In this document: positions 15,550-24,347 of the stretch, in pieces
How positions within the stretch are numbered: the stretch's first letter is position 1
Layout of the letters: each line of letters starts with the position of its first letter
Source of the DNA: Deltaproteobacteria bacterium GWC2_55_46
GTDB lineage: Bacteria; Desulfobacterota; GWC2-55-46
Direction of reading: 5' to 3'
Assembly: GCA_001595385.3 (NCBI GenBank)
Contig: LVEI03000001.1
Location: 310,001 to 374,000, forward strand
DNA length: 64,000 nucleotides
The notes under the pieces: model-generated
Told to the model about the DNA's origin: nothing
The model's database searches: none
Seen by the model: the letters and a program-made list of their open reading frames with translations, nothing else
Translations under genes and position numbers: made by a program

Positions 15550-16878
15550 TTATTCTTTAACCCCCGGCACGAGGGTGCCGGTAACATACAGAAGGTCTAT
15601 CTTTGCAAGCTCCAGGTCATATACCGCGTTGGCGTACGAGCTCTGCGCCGATACAAGGGTATTTTCCGCGTCGATCACGTCAACTGTTGTAGCGACCCCG
15701 AACCTGAACTGCTCGAATACCATCTTGTAGTCCTCTTCCGCGAACGCGAGCTGGCGCCTGAACGATTCGACCAGCGCCTCGACAGCGCTTACATTATTCA
15801 AGGACTCTCTTATCTGCACCTCGATATCCCGCCTGAGGCCAAGCCTTCTAAGCTCCGCCTCGCGGAGGTTGCTGCGCGCTTCATTCAGCTCAGCCTTTCT
15901 CAGGAACCCCTCGAAGATAGGATAGGTGAGCCTCAAGGTACCGGACGCGCTCTCCTCCAGCAAAAACGTAGTAGCCGGCTCCTGGTCGCGCCAGGTGTAA
16001 AGACCTTCAAGCTTTAAAGATGGCTTGAACCCGGCCCTTGCGACCGTTATGCCTTCGGTAGCGGCCTTCTCCTCAAAGAGCCTCTGGGAATAGTCGTATC
16101 TCTCCTTTAAGGCCACATCCACCAGCTCTGCGGCGGGCTTCACGGCAAGAGGAAGGGGGGGCGGCTCGGAGACCGTAAAACTATCTTCAATGGCAGTCAT
16201 CCTCTTAAGGAGCGTCTTCGCGTTCTCAAGGCTATTCCCGGATTTTATCAGCTCGGCCTCAGCGCCAGCCATTTCAGCCTCGGCACGCAGCACCGCTGAC
16301 CTTGTTACCTCGCCGACCTTAAGCCTGGCCTTTGCGACGTCGAGCCTCTCCTCGGCGCGCCTCAAGGCGGCCTTCTTTATCGCGAGGTCTTTCTGGGCCT
16401 TGAGCACACCGTAATACGACCGCGATGTGTCGAGCAGCACACCCTCCTGCGCGCCTTCAAGCCCGGCCCTGGCGCTCTTTATCTGGAGCCTGGCCTGCCT
16501 CTGTATGGCCCACTCCTTGCCGCCGGAATACAATGGCTGGGTTATCCTCAGTTCAGCGTTGGTGCTGGACTTTGGCTGGATGACGAATGCAGCGGAGCTC
16601 TTCTCAGAGGTATACCTCGTGTAGCTTCCCTCCGCGGTTATGTTCGGAAGCACCCTTGCTATCGTTTTCCCGAGGTCGGCCTCGGCCTGCTTCATCCCCT
16701 CGCCGGCTAAAGCGACCCTCTCGTGACTGGCTACCGCGAGCCTGTAAGCCTCATCGAGCGTAAGTGTCCTTTCCTGTGAAAAGGCCCTGTCAGGCAATAA
16801 GGCGAGCAGCACCGCCGCGATAGGGACGGCGATCGCCGCAAACGCGCGGCCCGGTGATGGTCTTTTTAGCCCCGCCAT
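15550..16878 (-). CDS. TolC-family outer-membrane efflux channel
   Basis: 442 aa with a cleavable signal peptide (about 1-34, ending near RAFSQ). Two outer-membrane efflux repeats rich in long amphipathic helices follow. Family landmarks are LTLDEAYRLAVASHERV at the start of the mature protein, the TQPLYSGG motif in the first half and TYPIFEGFLRKAEL in the second. GGAGG precedes the ATG. It lies between the regulator and the adaptor genes, so it is the dedicated exit duct of this pump. Confidence 0.93.
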   Translation of the reverse strand: MAGLKRPSPGRAFAAIAVPIAAVLLALLPDRAFSQERTLTLDEAYRLAVASHERVALAGEGMKQAEADLGKTIARVLPNITAEGSYTRYTSEKSSAAFVIQPKSSTNAELRITQPLYSGGKEWAIQRQARLQIKSARAGLEGAQEGVLLDTSRSYYGVLKAQKDLAIKKAALRRAEERLDVAKARLKVGEVTRSAVLRAEAEMAGAEAELIKSGNSLENAKTLLKRMTAIEDSFTVSEPPPLPLAVKPAAELVDVALKERYDYSQRLFEEKAATEGITVARAGFKPSLKLEGLYTWRDQEPATTFLLEESASGTLRLTYPIFEGFLRKAELNEARSNLREAELRRLGLRRDIEVQIRESLNNVSAVEALVESFRRQLAFAEEDYKMVFEQFRFGVATTVDVIDAENTLVSAQSSYANAVYDLELAKIDLLYVTGTLVPGVKE

Positions 16879-16880
16879 GA

Positions 16881-17543
16881 CTACCTCCTCTTCATCCCCT
16901 CGAAGAATATGTCTACGAATGTATCCGCGACCTTTTGCGTAGGCCTTGTAAAGCGTCGCTTGAAACCGTAAAGCTCCTGGACGATGCTGTAATGTATGAC
17001 CATCCCGATAAAGGCCCTCGCGGCCAGCGCCGTATCGACCGGCCTCATCGAACCGTCGGCCACGAGTTCTTTTATATGCCCTTCGAGAAAGTCGAGGAGC
17101 TCAAGGGCCCTTGTCTTAAGGAAGAGTTCGGAGAGCGATTGTTTCTCAAGCGCGCTGTATGTGAGAAGGCGCAGGAATGACGGGTCCTTCCGGTGCTCTT
17201 CAAGCAGATGAGTGGCGACGGTCCTGAAGACCTCCTTGCCCTGCTTGCCCTTAAGGAGTGTCAGCAGGCGGCTGTCGCCCTCCGTGTCAGCGCACCTGGA
17301 GTCTATGATGGCCTTGTAGAGATCCTCTTTCCTTCTGAAGTGCTTGAATATCACCGCCTCGCTTATGCCGGCCTTCAGGGCTATCTCGCGCGTGGTGGTG
17401 CCGCGGAAGCCATTGCGGGCGAAGAGGTCCGCGGCGACCTTCACTATCTGGACCCTGCGCTCATCCCCGCTCATCCTCGCACGAGGCGGCGCTGGCCTTT
17501 TTCTGACCGGTTTTTCTTCCATGTCCTTCATCGTCCTGTCCAA
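16881..17543 (-). CDS. TetR/AcrR-family repressor of the efflux operon
   Basis: 220 aa. The N-terminal helix-turn-helix (about 28-75) reads DERRVQIVKVAADLFARNGFRGTTTREIALKAGISEAVIFKHF, shown here in meaning rather than as one block: helix 2-3 contains TTTREIALKAGISEAVIF. The C-terminal part is the ligand-binding helical domain. It is the first gene of the efflux operon and has a palindromic site between its promoter and start codon, which implies autoregulation with release by pump substrates. The first five codons could be replaced by ATG 17528. Confidence 0.92.
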   Translation of the reverse strand: MDRTMKDMEEKPVRKRPAPPRARMSGDERRVQIVKVAADLFARNGFRGTTTREIALKAGISEAVIFKHFRRKEDLYKAIIDSRCADTEGDSRLLTLLKGKQGKEVFRTVATHLLEEHRKDPSFLRLLTYSALEKQSLSELFLKTRALELLDFLEGHIKELVADGSMRPVDTALAARAFIGMVIHYSIVQELYGFKRRFTRPTQKVADTFVDIFFEGMKRR

Positions 17544-17553
17544 AACAACTATG

Positions 17554-17569
17554 GTGAGTAAGTGCTCAC
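17554..17569. promoter_or_regulatory. probable TetR-family operator
   Basis: GTGAGTAAGTGCTCAC is a perfect inverted repeat of GTGAG arms around 6 bases. It sits immediately downstream of the tetR -10 hexamer, over the expected start point, and 10 bases before the start codon. The position suits self-repression of the efflux operon. Confidence 0.7.
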
Positions 17570-17570
17570 T

Positions 17571-17598
17571 ATCATATCATCTCGCCACCGATTGTCAA
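17571..17598 (-). promoter_or_regulatory. sigma-70-type promoter of the tetR-efflux operon
   Basis: On the minus strand there is TTGACA, 16 bp, then TATGAT, ending one base before the operator palindrome. Confidence 0.7.
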
Positions 17599-17635
17599 GC
17601 GGCAGATACGAAAAGCCGTCTGCTTCAAAAGAACG

Positions 17636-17665
17636 TTGACAGACGCAACTTAGTTGCATTAGAAT
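17636..17665 (+). promoter_or_regulatory. fur/zur promoter with the operator inside the spacer
   Basis: A perfect -35 (TTGACA, 17636-17641) and TAGAAT (17660-17665) are 18 bp apart. The spacer contains GCAAC-TTA-GTTGC (17645-17657), a perfect palindrome that fits a Fur-family operator and would block RNA polymerase when bound. The -10 ends 7 bases before the fur ATG, so the mRNA probably starts at or next to the start codon. Confidence 0.7.
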
Positions 17666-17672
17666 CAGGGTT

Positions 17673-18110
17673 ATGGCTGAAAGACTCAATGAGATACTCT
17701 CGGAGCTATCTGGCAGGGGCTTCAGGCTCACGCGCATCCGCAGGGGCGTGGTGGAGCTTTTCATCACGAACGCCCTCCCCCTTTCCGCCCTCGAAGTCAT
17801 CAGCATGCTCGGGCAAAGCATTACTACCTTCAACAAGACCACCGTCTACAGGGAGCTGGCCTTCCTCAAGGAGCACGGCGTCATAAAGGAGATACAGTTC
17901 CCGCACGAGCGGGCCAAAAGATATGAGCTGGCAACAGGTGAGCACCACCACCATCTTATATGCCTCAAGTGCAGGAAGGTAGAGGAGATAGAGCTGGAGG
18001 GGGACCTCGAAGAGCAGGAGAAGAAGATATTAAGGTCGCGTGGCTTCCACGTGACGAACCACTCGCTCGAATTCCTGGGGATATGCCAGACATGCAGGTG
18101 GCAGGCGTGA
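17673..18110 (+). CDS. Fur-family metal-responsive repressor, probably Zur
   Basis: 145 aa with the Fur-family winged-helix (about 10-85, with FNKTTVYRELAFLKEHG as recognition region). The metal-site cluster is HHHH (91-94), then Cys pairs C97/C100 and C138/C141 that form the structural zinc site. It is translationally coupled to the zinc-uptake genes that follow: its TGA overlaps the znuA GTG. This makes a zinc sensor (Zur) the best reading, though Fur or Mur cannot be excluded on sequence. It has no evident Shine-Dalgarno sequence. Confidence 0.88.
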   Translation: MAERLNEILSELSGRGFRLTRIRRGVVELFITNALPLSALEVISMLGQSITTFNKTTVYRELAFLKEHGVIKEIQFPHERAKRYELATGEHHHHLICLKCRKVEEIELEGDLEEQEKKILRSRGFHVTNHSLEFLGICQTCRWQA

Positions 18111-19039
18111 AACGATACGCCGTCGCCATGGCGGTCCTGGCGGTCATCATATTATCGATAGCCGTCCTTTTGACGTACAGGCAGCCGGAGGAGCCAAAGG
18201 ATGGGAAGATCAGAGCGGCGGCGAGCTTCTATCCCCTCGCCCACTTTATCGAGAAGACCGGCGGCGAGCATATAGATGTTCTTGACCTCGTTCCCCCGGG
18301 GGCGGAGTCGCATGATTTTGAGCCAACGCCAAGGGACATACGGAGGGTTGTCGCCTCGAAGCTCTTTGTCTATCTTGGCGCTGGCTTCGACCCGTGGGCA
18401 GAGAGGATCGCTCCTGAGCTTGCCAGGGCGGGTGTAACCACTGTAAGGATATCTGACCGCTTCACCCTGAAGGAGACGGAAGAGGAAGGCCACGAAGGCA
18501 ATGAGCACGGCCCACTCGACCCCCATATCTGGCTCGACCCGGTCCTGGCCTCTCAAATGGCAGATATACTGAGGGACAAGCTCATCGAGCTCGACCCGGT
18601 AAACGCCGCCTACTACAAGGAGAACGCAAGAAGATTCAAGGCTGAGCTTCAAAAGCTCGACGACCAATTCAAGAGTACGCTTTCCTCATGCGCCAGAAGG
18701 GATATCATAGTCTCTCACGAGGCCTTCAGCTACTTCGGAAGAAGGTATAATCTGAATATCTTCCCTGTCACCGGGGTCTTCTCAGGCGAGGAGCCGAGTC
18801 CAAGGCGCATGGCGGAGGTTTCGAAGCTTATGAAAAACATGGGGATAAGATATATCTTCACCGAGCCTCTCGGAAATCCACGTACAGCCCGAACGATAGC
18901 CAGGGAGACCGGGGCGACGGTCCTGACCCTCAACCCCATAGAAGGGCTTACGCCAGATGAAAAAAAATCCGGCAAGGACTATATCTCGATAATGAGAGAG
19001 AACCTCGCCAATCTCAAGACAGCCCTCGATTGCAGATGA
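18107..19039 (+). CDS. znuA: zinc ABC transporter substrate-binding protein (ZnuA-like)
   Basis: 310 aa from the GTG at 18107, whose GTGA overlaps the fur stop; ATG 18083 in the same frame is a possible longer start. It has an N-terminal signal/anchor helix (AVAMAVLAVIILSIAVLL), then a cluster A-I metal-binding fold: FYPLAHFIEK, GAESHDFEPTPRDI, LDPHIWLDP, IIVSHEAFSYFGRRY and the late Asp/Glu region. The short His/Glu-rich loop (EEEGHEGNEHG) is typical of zinc binders. It delivers Zn2+ from the periplasm to ZnuB. Mn2+ specificity is the alternative. Confidence 0.88.
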   Translation: MKRYAVAMAVLAVIILSIAVLLTYRQPEEPKDGKIRAAASFYPLAHFIEKTGGEHIDVLDLVPPGAESHDFEPTPRDIRRVVASKLFVYLGAGFDPWAERIAPELARAGVTTVRISDRFTLKETEEEGHEGNEHGPLDPHIWLDPVLASQMADILRDKLIELDPVNAAYYKENARRFKAELQKLDDQFKSTLSSCARRDIIVSHEAFSYFGRRYNLNIFPVTGVFSGEEPSPRRMAEVSKLMKNMGIRYIFTEPLGNPRTARTIARETGATVLTLNPIEGLTPDEKKSGKDYISIMRENLANLKTALDCR

Positions 19040-19785
19040 AAAAAACAGAGTGCATAGAAGTCAGGGACTTGAGCTTCAACTACAACGGCAACCCTGTCCT
19101 TGAGAATATCTCCTTCTCCGTCGAAGAGGGCGAATACCTCGGCATCATCGGCCCTAACGGCGGCGGTAAGACTACCCTTTTCAAGGTCATACTCGGCCTC
19201 CTGAGGCCGACCTCCGGGGAGGTAAGGATATACGGAGAGCCGCAGGAATCCTTCACCAGGCGGCACCTCATAGGCTACGTGCCACAGAGGACTACAGCCG
19301 AGGTCTACTTCCCTGCGACCGTGGAAGAGGTGGTGAGAAGCGGCAGGACCGCGCGTATGGGGCTTCTAAGGAGGCTTTCAAAGGATGACCTGACGGCGGT
19401 AGCGAAGGCGATGGAGATAACCGACGTGGCAAGGCTCAGCACGAGGCTTATCGGGCGCTTATCCGGTGGAGAGCGCCAGAGGGTCTTCATCGCAAGGGCG
19501 CTTGCGAGCGACCCCAGGATACTCATCCTCGACGAGCCTGACGTGGGGGTGGACGTCACGGCCCAGGAGAAGTTCTATTCCTTCATAGAGGACCTGAACC
19601 GGAATTTAAAGATAACGATACTGCTCATATCCCACGACATCGACGTAGTGGCGCACCAGGCAAAATCGGTCCTCTGCCTCAACAGGAGGCTTGTCTGCCA
19701 CGGCTCGCCAAAGAAGTTCATAAACGAGGATTACATGCAGGAGCTTTACGGCAAGAAGGTCAAGTTCATCCTTCACGGGCACTGA
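19036..19785 (+). CDS. znuC: zinc ABC transporter ATP-binding protein (ZnuC-like)
   Basis: 249 aa. Walker A is GPNGGGKTT, the ABC signature LSGGERQR, and Walker B ILILDEPDVGVD, followed by the switch His in LLISHD. The start ATG overlaps the znuA stop (ATGA). It energises uptake through the ZnuB permease encoded 18 bp downstream. Confidence 0.92.
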   Translation: MKKTECIEVRDLSFNYNGNPVLENISFSVEEGEYLGIIGPNGGGKTTLFKVILGLLRPTSGEVRIYGEPQESFTRRHLIGYVPQRTTAEVYFPATVEEVVRSGRTARMGLLRRLSKDDLTAVAKAMEITDVARLSTRLIGRLSGGERQRVFIARALASDPRILILDEPDVGVDVTAQEKFYSFIEDLNRNLKITILLISHDIDVVAHQAKSVLCLNRRLVCHGSPKKFINEDYMQELYGKKVKFILHGH

Positions 19786-19803
19786 GGAGGCCGTCTAAAG
19801 AAA

Positions 19804-20604
19804 ATGCCAGAGATATTCGAGCTTGACTTCATGAGGAGGGCCTTCGCGGCCGGGATACTCATCTCGGTCATCCTCCCGCTTATCGGCGTATTCCTTGTCG
19901 TTCGCCGCTACTCGCTCATGGCCGACACTCTCGCCCATGTCTCGCTGGTGGGTGTGGCCATAGGCGTCCTTACGAACACGCAGCCGGTCGTCTCGGCGAT
20001 CGCCGCGTCAACTCTCGCGGCAGTTGCGATAGAGAGGCTCCGCGGCATAAAAAGCCTCTTCGCCGAATCGATACTCGCCATATTCCTTTCAGGCAGCCTT
20101 GCCGTGGCGGTCGTCATAATAAGCCTGGCCAGGGGCTTTAACGTGGACCTCCTGAGCTATCTCTTCGGCAGCATCTCTACCATCGGCCCGGTAGACCTCT
20201 ACATGCTCTCAGCGGTCTTCGTCGCCGTGCTTCTGGCGATAACGCTTCTCTACAAGGAATTTTTCCTGGTATCTTTTGACGAGGAGTTCGCCGAGGCTGG
20301 CGGAGTGAATGCGAGGAAGTTAAATCTCCTGATAGTCGTGCTGGCGGCGGTCACCATTTCCCTTTCCATGAGAATCGTCGGCATACTCCTTATAGGCGCC
20401 CTCATGGTCATACCGGTAGTGAGCGCCAGGCAGTTCGACCTGAGCTTCAGGAAGACGATATTCATCTCCATCGCCTTTTCGCTCTCCTCGGTAATATCAG
20501 GGCTCTTCCTCTCGTATTACCTCGACCTCGCCAGCGGCGGCACGATAGTCCTTATCGCCCTCGCATTCTTTCTCCTGTCATTTATACTTAACAGGCCCGA
20601 GTAG
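19804..20604 (+). CDS. znuB: zinc ABC transporter permease (ZnuB-like)
   Basis: 266 aa, about eight membrane helices, with the cluster A-I permease landmarks: AFAAGILISVILPLIGVFLVVRRYSLMADTLAHVSLVGVAIG at the start and the EEFAEAGGVNARKLN cytoplasmic loop that contacts the ATPase. GGAGG stands 16 bases before the ATG. It ends the fur-znuA-znuC-znuB operon, so uptake and its repressor are made together. Confidence 0.92.
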   Translation: MPEIFELDFMRRAFAAGILISVILPLIGVFLVVRRYSLMADTLAHVSLVGVAIGVLTNTQPVVSAIAASTLAAVAIERLRGIKSLFAESILAIFLSGSLAVAVVIISLARGFNVDLLSYLFGSISTIGPVDLYMLSAVFVAVLLAITLLYKEFFLVSFDEEFAEAGGVNARKLNLLIVVLAAVTISLSMRIVGILLIGALMVIPVVSARQFDLSFRKTIFISIAFSLSSVISGLFLSYYLDLASGGTIVLIALAFFLLSFILNRPE

Positions 20605-20618
20605 GCAATCCAGGCACT

Positions 20619-21173
20619 TCATGGTTTAGTCACAACAGAGGCCTTGAGCGTCACGTCCAGGAGCTCCCTGTTCTCGAAACGTTCCTTGATCGAGAGGTCG
20701 CGTATTATGACAAGACGGTCGCCGTGCTCCGCCTGGTAGAGGAAGTTTACCAGATGGTTCATGTCCAGAGCCTCAAGCCTTACCTCCACCGCCCGGTCCG
20801 TATATCCTGAAACGCCCTTCTCCTCAAGCGGCTTTATCGAGATTATCTTATCCTTTATGCCGGTCCTTTTCGCCATCAGTTCTATGGCCGAGACCGGAGA
20901 GACACCTGTTGGGATGACCTTTGCCGCCATCGTCTCGAAGGCGGCCTTCTTCTCGGTGTACTCCTTCCTGAGAGTATCCATCCTGCCGATATTGCGCTCG
21001 GCGGCGGCAACAGACTTCTTAAGATGCAGATACCTGCCGTATAGCGTAAACCCGACAACAAGGATAAGAAGCGGGATGCCCGCGTAGACGGCGTACCGAT
21101 ACGCCTTCTTCCTCTCAAATCCCATGAATACGTTGTTGAAGATGCCCTTTGGCAATATAGCCCTTCGTTCCAT
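20619..21173 (-). CDS. gspM: type II secretion inner-membrane protein GspM-like
   Basis: 184 aa with one membrane helix (about 28-45, AVYAGIPLLILVVGFTLYG), then a coiled coil and a ferredoxin-like periplasmic domain as in GspM/PilO. It is the last gene of the gsp cluster. GspM anchors GspL in the secretion platform. The assignment rests on gene order, length and topology more than on sequence motifs. Confidence 0.75.
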   Translation of the reverse strand: MERRAILPKGIFNNVFMGFERKKAYRYAVYAGIPLLILVVGFTLYGRYLHLKKSVAAAERNIGRMDTLRKEYTEKKAAFETMAAKVIPTGVSPVSAIELMAKRTGIKDKIISIKPLEEKGVSGYTDRAVEVRLEALDMNHLVNFLYQAEHGDRLVIIRDLSIKERFENRELLDVTLKASVVTKP

Positions 21174-21180
21174 GTGCGTT

Positions 21181-22500
21181 TTACCTCAGATACGCGTTAA
21201 TGCTGAAGGAGGCCCCGCCTTCGGGCCTCGCCCTTGTTTCATCGAGGCTCACGTCCCTGAACCGCCCTCTGGCGAAAGCCTCTTTAAGGGAGCTTGCGGC
21301 CTCGAAGTTAGAGACCTCTCCCTTTGCTATTACCCTGCCGTCTTCGGCAAGTGTAAGCTCGGTTATCCTGATGCCCTGCCCCTGTGGCGCTGCCTGGGCA
21401 ACGCCATTCAAGGCGTCAAGCGCGCTTCGTCCCATGCCCAGCGCCTCCCCCTCCTTTTGAATGGCTTTGAGCCTCGCCTCGAGCTGATATACCGGGTCCG
21501 TAACATTTCTTTCCCCGGGGAAAAGCTCAAGGTAAGACGCCCTCAGAGACTGCCTGTAGGAATCGAGCTCAGCGGAAAGGCCGAGATATCTTATGTACAG
21601 GTCCCCGGTCAAAAGGATGGCAAGAAGGGCGGCAAGAGAGGCGGCGAGCTTAAGCCCCTTCCTCAAAGTCACCTTGTCCCTTGTATATTCGAACTCACCG
21701 CGCCTGAAGTTGACCGTCTCTCCCAGAAGCCCCTTTCCGTCGATAAGGGCCAGGGCCCAGATGAGGGCCCAATCATAAGAGCATCCAACGGGTAATCCCA
21801 GCGGGATGAGCCTTGCCCCATGGAATATCCCGCTTAGCTCCGCTTCATCCCACCCGGCATAGTGGACCTCGTCTACATCAAGCCCCTCAGCGTCGAGGAA
21901 CGCGGCTCCGAGACGCACCCCGTCGAGCCTCCTTACGGGCTTGAAAAAGCGTGGGCTCCCGCCCTCTGTCACGGCCATGGCGCCGGGAAAGAGCAGCGCC
22001 CTTACCCCTTCCTTGCCGTAATCTCCCATGAGAGCCGGAATTGCAAAAAGCCCTGAGCCGACCCAGACCGGATCGACCCCCAGGGACTTGAAAAGCTCAA
22101 GGTAAGCGCTTATGAGCCTGCGTTCAACGGCCACGGCAAGGAACCTGCCTTCACCAAGCGGAACGGCATCGGTTACGACCTCGTCCACCTCCACGTGCAG
22201 AAGGCCGGCCAGCTCAAAGGGAAGGGCCTCGAGCACCTTCTTCCTTTCGCTGAAGGGCATATCGACTATCCTGATGGAGAGGTCCTCGGCAGGCACGCTC
22301 ACGAGGACCCTCTGAAACTCACCTCCCTTTTTAACCCCTGCCTCTGTCAGTACCGCGGCCAGGGCCGCCTTTAGCCCGCCCTCACCCGGCGGTATCTCGG
22401 CGGTAAGGAAGGCGCGCTTGTCAGGGCTGACTCCGGCTATTACCCCGGCCCAGACCTTCTCCTTGCCGATGTCAATGATCAGGCTTTTCTTCTGCGTCAC
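21181..22500 (-). CDS. gspL: type II secretion protein GspL (PilM/GspL actin-like fold)
   Basis: 439 aa. The cytoplasmic actin-like part (SLIIDIGKEKVWAGVI at the N-terminus) runs to about residue 280. A membrane helix follows (LAASLAALLAILLTGDLYI), then a periplasmic ferredoxin-like domain. In the complex GspL links the GspE ATPase to the platform. Its start overlaps the stop of gspK by 4 bp. Confidence 0.82.
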   Translation of the reverse strand: MTQKKSLIIDIGKEKVWAGVIAGVSPDKRAFLTAEIPPGEGGLKAALAAVLTEAGVKKGGEFQRVLVSVPAEDLSIRIVDMPFSERKKVLEALPFELAGLLHVEVDEVVTDAVPLGEGRFLAVAVERRLISAYLELFKSLGVDPVWVGSGLFAIPALMGDYGKEGVRALLFPGAMAVTEGGSPRFFKPVRRLDGVRLGAAFLDAEGLDVDEVHYAGWDEAELSGIFHGARLIPLGLPVGCSYDWALIWALALIDGKGLLGETVNFRRGEFEYTRDKVTLRKGLKLAASLAALLAILLTGDLYIRYLGLSAELDSYRQSLRASYLELFPGERNVTDPVYQLEARLKAIQKEGEALGMGRSALDALNGVAQAAPQGQGIRITELTLAEDGRVIAKGEVSNFEAASSLKEAFARGRFRDVSLDETRARPEGGASFSINAYLR

Positions 22501-23417
22501 ATCTCCCTCCAGTAGAGGATCCCTCCCCCGACCTGCACGACAGCCTCGACCTCTCGGATGACCTCGCCTGACTTTGCCCTCGAATAGACCCTGAAGAGCC
22601 TCGATGTGGCGGTCACGCGGTCCTGCAGGCCAAAGCCGGTCTTTTCAAAGCCCGGCACCTTCATTACATCTGACCTGTCCCTGAAAGGCGTTTTATTCCT
22701 GTACTTTATGATCTCGTCCGCAAGCTCCCCTGTCATCTCTTCCGTAAGGGCCATGAGCACTGTCCTTGGCGCGGTATTTATATTCACGAGTCCGTCGGGC
22801 ACATAAGGAGTGATATAAGGCCCGATCGACCTTAATACTTCAGGGGTAAACCCCTTGACTAAAAGAAGTTCGTCGACGCTCTCCGGGTAATTATTCCTGG
22901 GCTTATACGGCTCCGCAAGTGTCATATAATAACTTTCCTCGGCCCCTCGCCCCCTTGGGGTGGTATCGCTATCTATCCAGTCAACAAGCTGGTCAGCAAG
23001 GGAATCCTCGGCCTTGACCACCTTAAGGAGCCTCAGGAAACTGCCATGCGCCTTTGGCTCCAGCACCCCGGTCAATGGGTAAGCTATCCGGGTTGAAAGC
23101 CTTGCCCTTTCGTCAACAGCCCTTATCTCCACGCTTAAGTCCTCGCCCACCGGCTGAGAAAAGACCATGCCGGTCGGGTCCATGACTATATTGGCGTCCT
23201 TTTTCAAAAACTCTTCGAGTCCAGCCCTGGCAAGGGCCACGCCGTCCCCGGCGATAAGGGCCGCCCTTGCCGAATCCCTCAGGTTCCCTGCCCTCGAAGA
23301 AGCGATATAAGTCCTGTAGATAAAATCTGTCACAAGGGTGGCGAGCACCGCGGTAACGAGCAGGACGGTGACAAGGGCAAGGCCGCTTTCAGATTTATTT
23401 TCTCTTAAAATACGCAT
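22497..23417 (-). CDS. gspK: type II secretion minor pseudopilin GspK
   Basis: 306 aa. The prepilin-like N-terminus is ESG|LALVTVLLVTAVL, with Thr instead of Glu at mature position 5, a hallmark of GspK. The large globular insertion includes LVDWIDSDTTPRGRGAEESYY and the helix-hairpin-like VNINTAPRTVLMALT. It sits at the tip of the pseudopilus with GspI and GspJ. Confidence 0.92.
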   Translation of the reverse strand: MRILRENKSESGLALVTVLLVTAVLATLVTDFIYRTYIASSRAGNLRDSARAALIAGDGVALARAGLEEFLKKDANIVMDPTGMVFSQPVGEDLSVEIRAVDERARLSTRIAYPLTGVLEPKAHGSFLRLLKVVKAEDSLADQLVDWIDSDTTPRGRGAEESYYMTLAEPYKPRNNYPESVDELLLVKGFTPEVLRSIGPYITPYVPDGLVNINTAPRTVLMALTEEMTGELADEIIKYRNKTPFRDRSDVMKVPGFEKTGFGLQDRVTATSRLFRVYSRAKSGEVIREVEAVVQVGGGILYWREM

Positions 23418-23440
23418 AATTACACTATTTATATGATAAT

Positions 23441-24028
23441 CTATCTTATCATAAGCCTGCCGGTCTGGACGATCTCCTCACCGGTCGGGAGGACTATCCT
23501 TATCCTTACGGCCCGCGGCGCAGAGCCTTCAATAGTTGCCTCCCATGCCTTTGACCAGTCCTTGCCGTTAAAGTAGCTTACCTCGAACTCTCTTATATCC
23601 CTTATCGCGCTGAATCCCATTTTTGTGCCCAGATACGGGTTCCATACCTCTTTTACCAGGCGCTTTTCAAGGCCGTCCTTTTCAATATGATAATTTACGG
23701 CAACAAGGTCGCTTGTGGGGGCACCAGTAGCGACCGGGAATGTAAATGTCGTAAAAGACAATTCCGAGTCCCCGCCTTTATTGCCGCCCTGGAAAAAGGT
23801 CCGAGTGTCTCCACGCCTGAAATAAGCTGACCTGACCTCTGTTGTAAATCTATCGATGAGCCTCCCGGCCTCTACAAAGCTCTCTGCCCTGTCCCCTGCC
23901 TTCCTGCCAGCCCCGGCAATGGAGAAGAAGGCCGAATATAGGGCAACAAGGAGGACGGCTGTAAGGGCCACCGCTACCATGACCTCTATCAGGGTAAAGC
24001 CGTTATTCCTGTTTGATGTACGAGACAA
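23441..24028 (-). CDS. gspJ: type II secretion minor pseudopilin GspJ
   Basis: 195 aa from a TTG at 24028 (LSRTSNRNNG|FTLIEVMVAV), which has GGGAGG nine bases upstream and gives a normal 10-residue leader. The longer open frame (to 24175) would give an implausible basic leader and lacks a ribosome-binding site. The family tail IRIVLPTGEEIVQTGRLMIR is present. It overlaps the 3' end of gspI by 26 bp. Confidence 0.85.
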   Translation of the reverse strand: MSRTSNRNNGFTLIEVMVAVALTAVLLVALYSAFFSIAGAGRKAGDRAESFVEAGRLIDRFTTEVRSAYFRRGDTRTFFQGGNKGGDSELSFTTFTFPVATGAPTSDLVAVNYHIEKDGLEKRLVKEVWNPYLGTKMGFSAIRDIREFEVSYFNGKDWSKAWEATIEGSAPRAVRIRIVLPTGEEIVQTGRLMIR

Positions 24029-24347
24029 GGAAAAATGGCCTCCCTTTTTCACGGCTGACCTTGAGCTCAAGCCTTTTAATCCCCTTAAGCGCCGTATCCT
24101 CCTGGACAAGGCTCCACCTGTATTCGGGATACGCCTTGCCGAAGGTGCCTTCAAGGGCTTCCGCCTTGCCTCCAAGCTTTATCTCTTCCATCTTCTCAAG
24201 CCCCAGGGCGGTTGCCAGGACTTCATCACGGCTTCCGGAGGCAACGCCAAGGTGGTAGTTGAAACTCGCGAGCAGCGCGACCACCGCGCCCGAGAGTATC
24301 GCCAGGGCGACCATCACCTCTATGAGCGTAAAACCCCGCTTATCCAT
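24003..24347 (-). CDS. gspI: type II secretion minor pseudopilin GspI
   Basis: 114 aa. A 5-residue leader MDKRG is cleaved before FTLIEVMVALAIL, and Glu is at mature position 5. The C-terminal domain is short, as usual for GspI. The ATG at 24347 follows AAGG and overlaps the gspH stop by 8 bp. The in-frame extension to 24434 would put a long basic stretch before the cleavage site. Confidence 0.88.
   Translation of the reverse strand: MDKRGFTLIEVMVALAILSGAVVALLASFNYHLGVASGSRDEVLATALGLEKMEEIKLGGKAEALEGTFGKAYPEYRWSLVQEDTALKGIKRLELKVSREKGRPFFLVSYIKQE

Noticed and set aside
17960-18106. Extension of the ZnuA frame upstream to 17960
   Set aside because: It lies wholly inside fur in another frame, and the extra residues are not a signal peptide. 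GTG 18107 overlaps the fur stop.
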